NCBI RefSeq assembly: GCF_002631205.1 | Contig: NZ_PDLO01000007.1 | Span: forward strand, 162,272-226,271 | Direction of reading: 5' to 3' | Length of the DNA: 64,000 nt | Source of the DNA: Neolewinella marina | GTDB taxonomy: Bacteria; Bacteroidota; Bacteroidia; Chitinophagales; Saprospiraceae | Part shown: one piece after another, positions 35,326-43,000 of the stretch | How positions within the stretch are numbered: position 1 is the first letter of the stretch | Layout: each line of letters starts with the position of its first letter | The notes under the pieces: generated by a model | The model's database searches: none | What the model saw: only the letters and a program-made list of their open reading frames with translations | Told to the model about the DNA's origin: nothing | Made by a program: the position numbers and the translations under genes

Positions 35326-35342
35326 GCACCCGCGCGCCGCCG
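35326..35342. repeat. Dispersed 17-base repeat, copy 2
   Basis: GCACCCGCGCGCCGCCG, identical to copies at 22438 and 47650. It is 26 bases upstream of the GH92 start. Confidence 0.55.
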
Positions 35343-35352
35343 CCCCCGACGG

Positions 35353-35380
35353 AAAAAAGCCCCGCGCTACCGCGCGGGGC
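35353..35380 (-). terminator. Strong intrinsic terminator
   Basis: On the minus strand: nine-base stem GCCCCGCGC/GCGCGGGGC with loop GGTA, followed by six T (complement of 35353-35358). It ends transcription coming from 35.4-35.6 kb, just before the GH92 gene. Confidence 0.85.
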
Positions 35381-35518
35381 CAAAATCAATCTATATGAAG
35401 CGTATGAAAGGTTATCCGGGGGTTTTCTTGGGAGCACAGGACCGGTTCCCGGGGAATAACCCCCCTCATGGGTGAAGCATGACTGTGCCGTACACCACCC
35501 GTGAACGTGAAACCGATT
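35353..35518 (-). ncRNA. Candidate structured small RNA (possibly 6S-like)
   Basis: No reading frame of note lies between the mutarotase stop (35641) and the GH92 gene. On the minus strand a possible -7 box TATACTTG (35532-35525) would start an RNA near 35518 that ends at the terminator above, about 165 bases. Predicted pairs, read on the RNA: CAATC (35519-35515) with GATTG (35391-35387), GCACAG (35488-35483) with CTGTGC (35439-35434), and inner TCATG/CATGA and GGTT/AACC stems. A closing stem, unpaired centre and long arm recall 6S RNA, but I cannot test this. It could also be the 3' end of the rhaM operon. Confidence 0.35.
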
Positions 35519-35640
35519 GCAAGTCAAGTATACTGATTATTTGTCGATACGACACTGAAATCTTCGGAAGTACCCTTGATTTCCCGTTTTTATGCGGTCA
35601 AAGCCAGGGCAGGGCAGCAGGGCCTGACCCATGGATTTCC

Positions 35641-35955
35641 TTATTCCAGGTGGAACACCTCCCGCAAGTCCACACTTTTCGGGCTCCCGTCGGGGTTGGT
35701 CTCCATCAGTTCCTGCATATAGGTCCACCACCGGCGGCACACCTCGGTCTGGGCGACGGCGGCCCAGCGGGTTTCCGACTCAATTTCCACGTAGGCGAAC
35801 AGGGTGGCGGTTTCTTCGTCCAGGAAAATGGAGTAGTTCCGGGCGCCGTGGAGGTGGAGGACGTCCGCCAGATCGGACCAGATGGGGTTGTGACGGTCGG
35901 TGTACTCGGCTTCCCGGCCGGGATGCACCTTCATCTTGAACGCCTTGCGGATCAT
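35641..35955 (-). CDS. rhaM: L-rhamnose mutarotase
   Basis: A 104-residue protein of normal family length that interconverts alpha- and beta-L-rhamnose. [46 protein letters not shown] and [20 protein letters not shown] are characteristic. It is the last gene of a minus-strand group (GntR regulator, Ppx/GppA protein, RhaM) facing the divergent rhamnose catabolic operon, so its role fits the neighbourhood. Stop is followed by the 260-base region with a candidate RNA. Confidence 0.93.
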   Translation of the reverse strand: MIRKAFKMKVHPGREAEYTDRHNPIWSDLADVLHLHGARNYSIFLDEETATLFAYVEIESETRWAAVAQTEVCRRWWTYMQELMETNPDGSPKSVDLREVFHLE

Positions 35956-35973
35956 GGGGTAGAGGATTGGTGG

Positions 35974-36885
35974 TCAGGCCGGGAAGAGGTACTCGATCTG
36001 TTCCAGGCTGCGGTGGGTCGTTTTCTCGTACAGCTCACAGACGATCCCGTCCTTCAGGCCCACCCGGGGCACGAGCAGGGTGTCGGCACCGGCGGCTTCC
36101 AGGACGCGGATATAGATTTCGGAGGCCGGCACGATCACGTCCGCCCGGTCGGGGTTAAGCTTCAGGATCGACAGCCGCTGTTCCAGGGTGAAAGTCTTGA
36201 CGTAGGCGCGTAGCGCGCGGAGTTCGACCAGCGACATACTGTTCTTGTCGGCCCGCGAAGACAGTTTGAACAGCCGGTCGATGTTGCCGCCGGTGCCAAT
36301 GCCGAATACCCCGCCCGCCCGTCCGTCCAGGCGGCTCCGGATCCAGTCGCCCATTTCGGCAGACACGGCGGCGCGGTCCGCGGCGGCGAGCTTGCGCACC
36401 GAACCGATGCGGAAGGAGCGGGCCGCGATCACTTCCTGCCCGGCGTAGAGATTGATTTCCGTGCTGCCACCGCCCACGTCAACGTGTACCGCCGGGCCGC
36501 TGCCCAGGTAGGGGATGATGGCCTTGTGCAGGATACGGGCTTCTTCCTCTCCCGACAGGATCTGGATGTCTACCCCACTGGCCTCCCGGACGGCGGTGAG
36601 GAGTTCAGGACCGTTGACCGCCTCCCGCATGGCCGAGGTGGCCGCGGCGTACAGGCCGTTCACCTCGTACAATTCTACCAGCAGCTGGAAAGTCTGCATC
36701 AGTTTGGTGAAGCGGGCGGCCGTAGGCGGGGTGATGGTACCGCCGGTAAACACGTCCTGCCCCAGGCGCAGCGGAAACCGGAGGTACTCCAGGCTTTTGA
36801 AGCTGACGAGGGGCGACTGGTCATATACCTGGACGATCTCCAGGCGGACGGCGTTGGAGCCGATGTCGATGGCAGCTAGTTTCAT
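35974..36885 (-). CDS. Ppx/GppA phosphatase family protein
   Basis: A 303-residue member of the ASKHA-fold exopolyphosphatase/guanosine pentaphosphatase family. AAIDIGSNAVRLEIVQV is the first phosphate motif, SGEEEARILHKAI the catalytic Glu region, HVDVGGGSTEINLY the second phosphate motif and GIGTGGNIDRL the third. It has only the N-terminal catalytic domains (Ppx of E. coli is ~510), as in short Bacteroidota forms. It would cut polyphosphate or (p)ppGpp. It lies 14 bases after the GntR gene and 18 bases before rhaM, which is unexpected for this function. Confidence 0.88.
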   Translation of the reverse strand: MKLAAIDIGSNAVRLEIVQVYDQSPLVSFKSLEYLRFPLRLGQDVFTGGTITPPTAARFTKLMQTFQLLVELYEVNGLYAAATSAMREAVNGPELLTAVREASGVDIQILSGEEEARILHKAIIPYLGSGPAVHVDVGGGSTEINLYAGQEVIAARSFRIGSVRKLAAADRAAVSAEMGDWIRSRLDGRAGGVFGIGTGGNIDRLFKLSSRADKNSMSLVELRALRAYVKTFTLEQRLSILKLNPDRADVIVPASEIYIRVLEAAGADTLLVPRVGLKDGIVCELYEKTTHRSLEQIEYLFPA

Positions 36886-36899
36886 ACAGGCGGGGGGCT

Positions 36900-37946
36900 T
36901 TATACGGATTCCCGTTCGATCAGGCGAAAGGGGTTCTTGATCCGCTTGATCTTCTTGTTCAGGATCAGGTCGGCGGCCGTCCGCCCCATGGTGGCAAAAT
37001 CGGTGGAGATGACCGTGATGCCCAGCAGGTCCTTCAGGGGCGTTTCGTTGTAGGAGATGATGCCGATGTCGTCGCCCAGCCGGAGCTCCTTGTCGCGGAT
37101 TTGCTTGACCAGGTTTACGAGGTCCGATTCCTCGATGGTAATGAAGAGGTCGCCCCGGCGCAGGATGGTATCCTCGTAAATTTCCTGGATGATCTCGAAG
37201 GGCAGTTGGCTTTCCACGCAGAATTTCCGGAAGCCGTGCAGGATCCGCCTGGGGTAGGGATATACCGAAGCTTCCGGGTAGACCAGGATAAGCCGCTTGT
37301 AGCGGCGGATTTTCTCCAGCCCTGATTTGAGGGCCTGGTAAATGTCGTTTTCGAAATCCTGGTACACCTCGGCGTAGTCGCCCGCCAACTGGAAGTGGTT
37401 GTTGTCCATGACGATCAGCTTGTTCTTGGGGATCTGTTCCATGGCCTGGACCACCTCCTCCGTAAAGCTCACGTGGCGCAGCGCCGGCGTCTTGAAGTGG
37501 GGCATGATCACGAAGTAGTCGTAGGCATTCAGGTTACGCGACAGCAGGTTCAGGAAAAGCGACTCGTCACAGTGGTAGATGTACAGGTCGGTATGGGCGA
37601 TACCGCCCACCTGCTCCACGAAGGCATTGTAGATGCGCATCTTGTAGGTGCTCAGCTTGTTGACCAGGAAGAGGACGTTCACCTTCGACAGCAGCTTCGT
37701 GCGGGTGATGTAGAAGCCCTTTCCCTTGACCGAGGTGATGATGTTGCGCTCCTTCAGGATGTTGTAGGCTTTTTCTACCGTATCCCGCGACAGGTCAAAG
37801 GTTTCACTCAGCACATTGATGGAGGGGATCTTGTCATCGATCTCCAGCTTGCCGGAAGAGATGTTGTCGATGATCGCGTTCACGATCTGCTGGTACTTCG
37901 GGATCCGGGATTCCTCGGTGATCGAAATATGGTCGGTTACTGCCAT
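36900..37946 (-). CDS. GntR-family regulator with sugar-binding-like domain, probable rhamnose regulator
   Basis: A 348-residue regulator. Residues ~10-80 are a GntR winged helix (SRIPKYQQIVNAIIDNISSGKL, IPSINVLSETFDLSRDTVEKAYNIL, GKGFYI). The remaining ~260 residues look like a periplasmic-binding-protein/LacI-type ligand domain (VNVLFLVNKLSTYKMRIYNAF, DYFVIMPHF, LIVMDNNHFQLAGDY, IGIISYNETPLKDLLGITVIS). It is transcribed away from the rhamnose operon, so rhamnose or rhamnulose is the likely effector. A 19-base imperfect palindrome at 38081 in the shared promoter region is a candidate site. Confidence 0.88.
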   Translation of the reverse strand: MAVTDHISITEESRIPKYQQIVNAIIDNISSGKLEIDDKIPSINVLSETFDLSRDTVEKAYNILKERNIITSVKGKGFYITRTKLLSKVNVLFLVNKLSTYKMRIYNAFVEQVGGIAHTDLYIYHCDESLFLNLLSRNLNAYDYFVIMPHFKTPALRHVSFTEEVVQAMEQIPKNKLIVMDNNHFQLAGDYAEVYQDFENDIYQALKSGLEKIRRYKRLILVYPEASVYPYPRRILHGFRKFCVESQLPFEIIQEIYEDTILRRGDLFITIEESDLVNLVKQIRDKELRLGDDIGIISYNETPLKDLLGITVISTDFATMGRTAADLILNKKIKRIKNPFRLIERESV

Positions 37947-38080
37947 CTGCTGTTGCGGTTTCTGGGCGCGGGCGCGGGTGCCATGCCGGAAATGAAGGCC
38001 GGGGGCGGTGGCAAGTTATAATTCCCGGCGGCGGTTTCCATCCCGCACCTCCGGGGAATGGCGGAATAATATATATTGGA

Positions 38081-38099
38081 TGTTCTGCCGGACAGTACA
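38081..38099. promoter_or_regulatory. Candidate operator of the GntR regulator
   Basis: TGTTCTGCCGGACAGTACA is an imperfect palindrome (TGTnCTGnC...GnCAGnACA pattern). It sits 26 bases upstream of the -7 box at 38125, between the divergent regulator and catabolic operon, where a repressor or activator would act. Confidence 0.45.
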
Positions 38100-38124
38100 G
38101 GATACGGTGGCGGGGGGGCTGGCC

Positions 38125-38132
38125 TACCTTGG
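38125..38132 (+). promoter_or_regulatory. -7 box TACCTTGG of the rhamnose operon
   Basis: TACCTTGG, the same variant class as TATCTTGG at 3978 and 11534, lies 29 bases before the ATG at 38162. It supports the start at 38162 rather than a GTG/ATG near 38129 inside the box. Confidence 0.5.
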
Positions 38133-38161
38133 TGGTCAATATTCACCAGCCATCTTGTAGC

Positions 38162-40264
38162 ATGAACACACCCGCCATCCAGTTCGATCACGTGGATTAC
38201 CTCTGGGACGAAGAGGCCGCCGCCAAGCTGGGCGACGACCAGGTCGCCCTCTTCCTCTACCGCTCCAACATCCTGGGAGCCGACCTGCGCATCACCAATT
38301 ACGGGGGCGGCAATACCAGCTGCAAGACCATGGAAAAAGATCCCCTGACCAACCAGGAAGTCGAGGTTATGTGGATCAAGGGTTCGGGCGGCGACATCGG
38401 TACCCTGACCCGCGCCGGCATCGCCGGACTCTACACCGGGCGGCTGCGCGACTTGAAGAAGGTCTACCGCGGCCTGGACGACGAAGACCGGATGGTGGGG
38501 CTGTTCAACCACGCCATCTACGACCTCGACAGCCGCGCGCCCTCCATCGATACCCCCCTGCACGGCCTGCTGCCCTTCAAGCACATCGATCACCTCCACC
38601 CGGACGCCCTCATTGCCGTGGCCGCCGCCGAAGACAGCGAAGCGATCACCCGGGAAATCTGGGGCGATACCATGGGGTGGGTGCCCTGGCAGCGGCCGGG
38701 CTTCGACCTGGGCCTGCAACTCGAACGGACGCTGGCCGAAAACCCCGGCATCCGGGGCATCGTGCTGGGCAGTCATGGGCTGTTTACCTGGGGCGATACC
38801 TCCTACGAATGCTATCTGAACAGCTTGGAGGTCATCGAGCAGGCCTCCGCCTACATCGAGCGGAAGGTGAAGGAGCAGGGGAGCGTCTTTGGCGGCGAAA
38901 AAATAGCCGCCCTGCCGTCCACCGAACGCCGCCGTAAGGCCGCGGCCCTGATGCCGATGCTGCGGGGCCTGGCCTCCTCCGAAAACCGGATGGTAGGCCA
39001 CTTCGCCGACAGCGATACCATCCTCGAATTCATCAACAGTTACGACCTGGAACGCCTGGCTCCCATGGGCACCAGCTGCCCGGACCACTTCCTGAGGACG
39101 AAGATCCAGCCCTTGGTGCTCGATCTGGAGCCCCGGCAGGACCTCACGGATGCAGCAGCCATTATGGACCAGCTGCGGCCGGCCTTCGCCCGCTACCGCG
39201 AGGAATACCAGACCTACTACGAAACCCACAAGCGGGCCAACAGTCCGGCCATGCGCGACCCCAACCCGGTAGTGATCATCTACCCCGGAGTAGGCATGTT
39301 CACCTTTGCCAAGAACAAGCAGACCGCCCGGGTAGCCAGCGAGTTTTATGTCAACGCCATCAACGTGATGCGGGGCGCCGAAGCCATCAGTGCGTACACC
39401 TCCCTGCCCCGGCAGGAAGCCTTCGACATCGAGTACTGGCTGCTGGAGGAAGCCAAGCTGCAACGGATGCCAAAGGAGAAACCCCTTTCCCGCAGGGTGG
39501 CCCTCGTCACCGGTGCCGGCGGCGGCATTGGCAAGGCCATTGCGGACAAACTGGCCGCGGAAGGGGCCGTGGTCGTGCTCACCGATATTGCCGAAGACCG
39601 GCTCCGGGAAGCCCTGGCAACCTACCCCGCTGACACCGCGGCCTACGCGGTATGCGACGTCACCGACCCGGACTCTATTGCCGCAGCCTTTTCCGAGGCC
39701 TGTCTGGCATTCGGTGGGGTGGACATCGTGGTGCACAGCGCCGGCCTGGCCATCTCCAAGCCCCTGGAGGATACCACCGACGCGGACTGGAACCTCCTGC
39801 AGAACGTCCTGGTGAAGGGGCAATTCTCCCTCGCCCGTACGGCGGCCGCCATCATGCGGCAGCAGGGGCTGGGGGGCGACTTCATCCCCATCGCCAGCAA
39901 GAACGGGCTGGTTTCGGGGCCCAACAACGTGGCCTACGGTACCGCCAAGGCCGCCCAGCAGCACATGGCCCGCCTGCTGGCCGCCGAGCTGGCCGGTGAC
40001 CGCATCCGGGTCAATACCGTAAACCCCGATGGAGTTATCATTGGCAGCAAGATCTGGGAGGGCGCCTGGGCCGAGGGCCGGGCCAAAGCCTACGGCATCA
40101 CCGTGGAGGAGCTGCCGGCCCACTACGCCAAGCGCAATTTGCTCAACCAGATCATTCGCCCGGAAGACATTGCCGACGGCGTGTTTGCCTTCACCATCCT
40201 GGAAAAGTCCACCGGCAACATCCTCAACGTCGACGGGGGAATGGCCAACGCCTTCGTGCGCTGA
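38162..40264 (+). CDS. Bifunctional rhamnulose-1-phosphate aldolase / lactaldehyde dehydrogenase
   Basis: A 700-residue fusion. Residues ~1-420 are a class II aldolase domain (LRITNYGGGNTSCK, TPLHGLLPFKHIDHLHPDAL with metal His residues, GIVLGSHGLFTWG). Residues ~430-700 are a short-chain dehydrogenase (VALVTGAGGGIGKAIADKL, IVVHSAGLAIS, YGTAKAAQQHMARL with catalytic Tyr/Lys, NILNVDGGMANAF). It would split L-rhamnulose-1-phosphate to DHAP and L-lactaldehyde and oxidise the latter to L-lactate, as in the RhaEW type. First gene of the rhamnose operon. Confidence 0.92.
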   Translation: MNTPAIQFDHVDYLWDEEAAAKLGDDQVALFLYRSNILGADLRITNYGGGNTSCKTMEKDPLTNQEVEVMWIKGSGGDIGTLTRAGIAGLYTGRLRDLKKVYRGLDDEDRMVGLFNHAIYDLDSRAPSIDTPLHGLLPFKHIDHLHPDALIAVAAAEDSEAITREIWGDTMGWVPWQRPGFDLGLQLERTLAENPGIRGIVLGSHGLFTWGDTSYECYLNSLEVIEQASAYIERKVKEQGSVFGGEKIAALPSTERRRKAAALMPMLRGLASSENRMVGHFADSDTILEFINSYDLERLAPMGTSCPDHFLRTKIQPLVLDLEPRQDLTDAAAIMDQLRPAFARYREEYQTYYETHKRANSPAMRDPNPVVIIYPGVGMFTFAKNKQTARVASEFYVNAINVMRGAEAISAYTSLPRQEAFDIEYWLLEEAKLQRMPKEKPLSRRVALVTGAGGGIGKAIADKLAAEGAVVVLTDIAEDRLREALATYPADTAAYAVCDVTDPDSIAAAFSEACLAFGGVDIVVHSAGLAISKPLEDTTDADWNLLQNVLVKGQFSLARTAAAIMRQQGLGGDFIPIASKNGLVSGPNNVAYGTAKAAQQHMARLLAAELAGDRIRVNTVNPDGVIIGSKIWEGAWAEGRAKAYGITVEELPAHYAKRNLLNQIIRPEDIADGVFAFTILEKSTGNILNVDGGMANAFVR

Positions 40265-40298
40265 CCCTACTTACCCACCGTACCGTAAATTTCAGATC

Positions 40299-41579
40299 AT
40301 GCAACTCACCAAAGACCAGCTCCTTTCGGCCAATGAGCCCGGACTGCGGCGCCACGAATCAGACTACAATCACCTCTCGGACAAGCTCTCCGAGGCGGGG
40401 GTGGCGGTGGAGCCCGTCGTGGACGCACTCAGTAAATTCCAGGTCGCCATTCCCAGTTGGGCGCTCGGCGCCGGGGGCACCCGCTTTGGTCGATTTTCCT
40501 TCCACGGGGAGCCCGGCACCCTGGAGCAGAAGCTGGACGACGTGGGCATCCTCCACGCCCTGACCCAGACGGCGGGTGCCGTTTCCCTGCACATCCCCTG
40601 GGATACGCCCACCGACTACGCCGCCGTCCGGGAACACGCCGCCGAGCTTGGCCTGGCGTTTGACGCCATTAACTCCAACACCTTTCAGGACCAGCCCGGA
40701 GCGGTCCACAGCTACCGTCACGGGAGCCTGAGTGCCACCGACGAAGGCGCGCGCCAACAGGCCATCGAGCACAACCTCCGGGTGGTGGAGATCGGCGAGA
40801 AGCTCGGATCCAAAAGCCTGACGGTCTGGCTGGCCGACGGCACCAACTTTCCCGGCCAACGTAATTTCCAGCGGAATCTGGTGCAGACGGAGGACAGCCT
40901 GCGGCAGATCTACGCCGGCCTGCCGGCCGACTGGAAGCTGTTCATCGAATACAAGCCCTACGAGCCCAACTTCTACAGCACCGTCATCCAGGACTGGGGC
41001 ACTTCCTTCCTGCTGGCGAACGCCTGTGGCGACCGCGCCTTTACCCTGGTGGATCTGGGGCACCACCTGCCGAATACCAACATCGAACAGATCGTCTCCA
41101 CCCTGATGCTGAAGGGTAAACTGGGCGGCTTCCACTTCAACGACAGCAAGTACGGCGACGACGACCTGACCGTCGGCAGCGTCAAACCCTACGCCCTGTT
41201 CCTCATCTTCAATGAGCTGGTCTACGGCATGCGGAACAACCCCCAGAATCCCGATCTGGCGTGGATGATCGACGCCAGTCACAACGTCAAGGATCCCCTG
41301 GAGGACCTCCTGCAGTCGCTGGAGGCCATTCAACTTGCCTACGCCAGGGCCCTGCTCGTGGACCAGGATGAGCTGGCCACCGCCCAGGGCGACCACGACG
41401 TCGTGCGCTGTCAGGAAATACTGCAGAACGCCTTCCGCACCGACGTACGGCCGCTGGTGGAGCGCGCCCGCCTCAGCCGCGGGGGTGCCCTGCATCCCCT
41501 GGGGGCCTACCGGCAGCTGGATGTACGCCGCGAACTGGTAAGGGAGCGGGGCAAGCATACCGTAGCAACCGGGCTGTAG
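40299..41579 (+). CDS. rhaI: L-rhamnose isomerase (RhaI type)
   Basis: A 426-residue sugar isomerase converting L-rhamnose to L-rhamnulose. It belongs to the xylose-isomerase-like TIM barrels (Pseudomonas stutzeri RhaI class) rather than E. coli RhaA. AGAVSLHIPWDTPTDY, FDAINSNTFQDQPGA, KSLTVWLADGTNFPGQRNF (substrate and metal His/Asp), LFIEYKPYEPNFYS (metal Glu), DLGHHLPNTNIEQIVS and HFNDSKYGDDDL are typical. ATG 40299 is chosen; upstream frame belongs to the previous gene. One base separates its stop from the kinase. Confidence 0.92.
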   Translation: MQLTKDQLLSANEPGLRRHESDYNHLSDKLSEAGVAVEPVVDALSKFQVAIPSWALGAGGTRFGRFSFHGEPGTLEQKLDDVGILHALTQTAGAVSLHIPWDTPTDYAAVREHAAELGLAFDAINSNTFQDQPGAVHSYRHGSLSATDEGARQQAIEHNLRVVEIGEKLGSKSLTVWLADGTNFPGQRNFQRNLVQTEDSLRQIYAGLPADWKLFIEYKPYEPNFYSTVIQDWGTSFLLANACGDRAFTLVDLGHHLPNTNIEQIVSTLMLKGKLGGFHFNDSKYGDDDLTVGSVKPYALFLIFNELVYGMRNNPQNPDLAWMIDASHNVKDPLEDLLQSLEAIQLAYARALLVDQDELATAQGDHDVVRCQEILQNAFRTDVRPLVERARLSRGGALHPLGAYRQLDVRRELVRERGKHTVATGL

Positions 41580-41580
41580 C

Positions 41581-42969
41581 ATGGAGCAACCGAGGGTCAC
41601 CGCCGTATTCGACATTGGCCGGACGAACAAGAAGTTCTTCCTCTTCGACGACCACTACCGCGAAGTACACCGGGAATACATCCGCCTGCCCGAAACCACC
41701 GACGAAGACGGCTACCCCACGGAGGACCTGTCCGCCCTGCGGGCCTGGCTGCGGGAAGTATTCGATCGCATCCTCACGGCCCGGAACTTCGACATCCATT
41801 CCATCAACTTCTCCTCCTACGGCGCCAGCCTGGTCCACCTGGACGCCGACGGAGAGGTCGTCACCCCCCTCTACAACTACACCAAACCCTGTGACCCCGA
41901 ACTGGCCCGTGAGTTTTACGATCGATACGGTCCGGAGCCGGAGTTCACCGCGGCCACCGGCTCCCCGCCCTCCGGCCTCCTCAATTCCGGGATGCAGCTG
42001 TACTGGCTCAAGCATCGCCGCCCGGAAGCATTGCGCCGCATCCGCTACAGCCTCCACCTGCCGCAGTACCTGAGCTACGTGTTCACCGGCATTCCCATCA
42101 GTGAGTACACCAGCATCGGCTGCCACACGGCGCTGTGGGATTACCGCCGCGGCGACTATCACGACTGGGTCCACGCCGAGGAGCTGCACCGCCTTTTGCC
42201 GCCCATCGTCTCCACCGAGACGAGCATCAATATGAACTACGGCGGCCGCCGCCTCCGCATCGGAGTGGGCATTCACGACAGTTCCGCCGCCCTGCTGCCC
42301 TACATCCGCAGCGCAGCGGATCCTTTCGTCCTGGTATCCACCGGTACCTGGAGTATTACCCTTAATCCTTTCGCGCAAGGTGCGTTGTCCGTGGAGGATC
42401 TCGAGGGCGACTGCATCAATTACATGCGCATCGATGGCCGCCCGGTCCGAGCCGCCCGGCTGTTCCTCGGACAGGAATACCGCCAGCAGGTAGGTTACCT
42501 CACGGACCACTTCGGCGTCGATCCCGAGCGCCACCGCGCCGTTCGGTTTGACCCTGCGATTTATGCGGAAATCATGGCCGGTTACCGCCCCTGGTTCCAC
42601 CTGGAATACCTGGCGTACCCCGGCAACCCTGCGACTACCACCATCTCAACGGAAAGCTTTGATTATGCCTACCACCAGCTGATGGTGGAGTTGGTTGACC
42701 TGCAGGTGGACAGCATCCGCGCGGCCATCGGCGATACCCCCCTGCGGACGATCTTCATCGATGGGGGCTTCAGCGACAACGAGGTATTCCTGCAATTGAT
42801 CTCCCACCACTTTCGGGAGCTGGAGTTGCGTACCACCGACAGCAGCCTGGGCTCCGCCCTGGGCGCGGCCATCAGTATTTCCGACCGGGGGCTGAATTCC
42901 CGCTTCCTGGAGAAAAATTACGGGCTGAAAAAGCACCAACCTTTCATCATCAAAGAAGCCGGCGCCTGA
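41581..42969 (+). CDS. FGGY-family rhamnulokinase
   Basis: A 462-residue sugar kinase. AVFDIGRTNKKFFLFDD is the first phosphate motif, NFSSYGASLVHLDADG and LVSTGTWSITLNPF the sugar and adenosine regions, FIDGGFSDNEVFLQLISHHF the C-terminal FGGY motif. Directly after the isomerase, so it most likely phosphorylates L-rhamnulose to the aldolase substrate. It is a distant FGGY type and not closely like E. coli RhaB, so the precise sugar rests on context. Confidence 0.88.
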   Translation: MEQPRVTAVFDIGRTNKKFFLFDDHYREVHREYIRLPETTDEDGYPTEDLSALRAWLREVFDRILTARNFDIHSINFSSYGASLVHLDADGEVVTPLYNYTKPCDPELAREFYDRYGPEPEFTAATGSPPSGLLNSGMQLYWLKHRRPEALRRIRYSLHLPQYLSYVFTGIPISEYTSIGCHTALWDYRRGDYHDWVHAEELHRLLPPIVSTETSINMNYGGRRLRIGVGIHDSSAALLPYIRSAADPFVLVSTGTWSITLNPFAQGALSVEDLEGDCINYMRIDGRPVRAARLFLGQEYRQQVGYLTDHFGVDPERHRAVRFDPAIYAEIMAGYRPWFHLEYLAYPGNPATTTISTESFDYAYHQLMVELVDLQVDSIRAAIGDTPLRTIFIDGGFSDNEVFLQLISHHFRELELRTTDSSLGSALGAAISISDRGLNSRFLEKNYGLKKHQPFIIKEAGA

Positions 42970-43000
42970 GGCGCTCCCGGCCAGTAACCTTATCCCGATC

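Noticed and set aside
35405..35480. Short frames in the gap between rhaM and the GH92 gene
   Set aside because: Frames of about 26-27 codons on both strands without hydrophobic pattern or promoter position; a structured RNA or untranslated region explains the gap better.
37937..40123. 728-codon open frame on the minus strand
   Set aside because: Antisense to the rhamnulose-phosphate aldolase/dehydrogenase; Gly/Val/Gln-rich composition typical of antisense frames in GC-rich genes.
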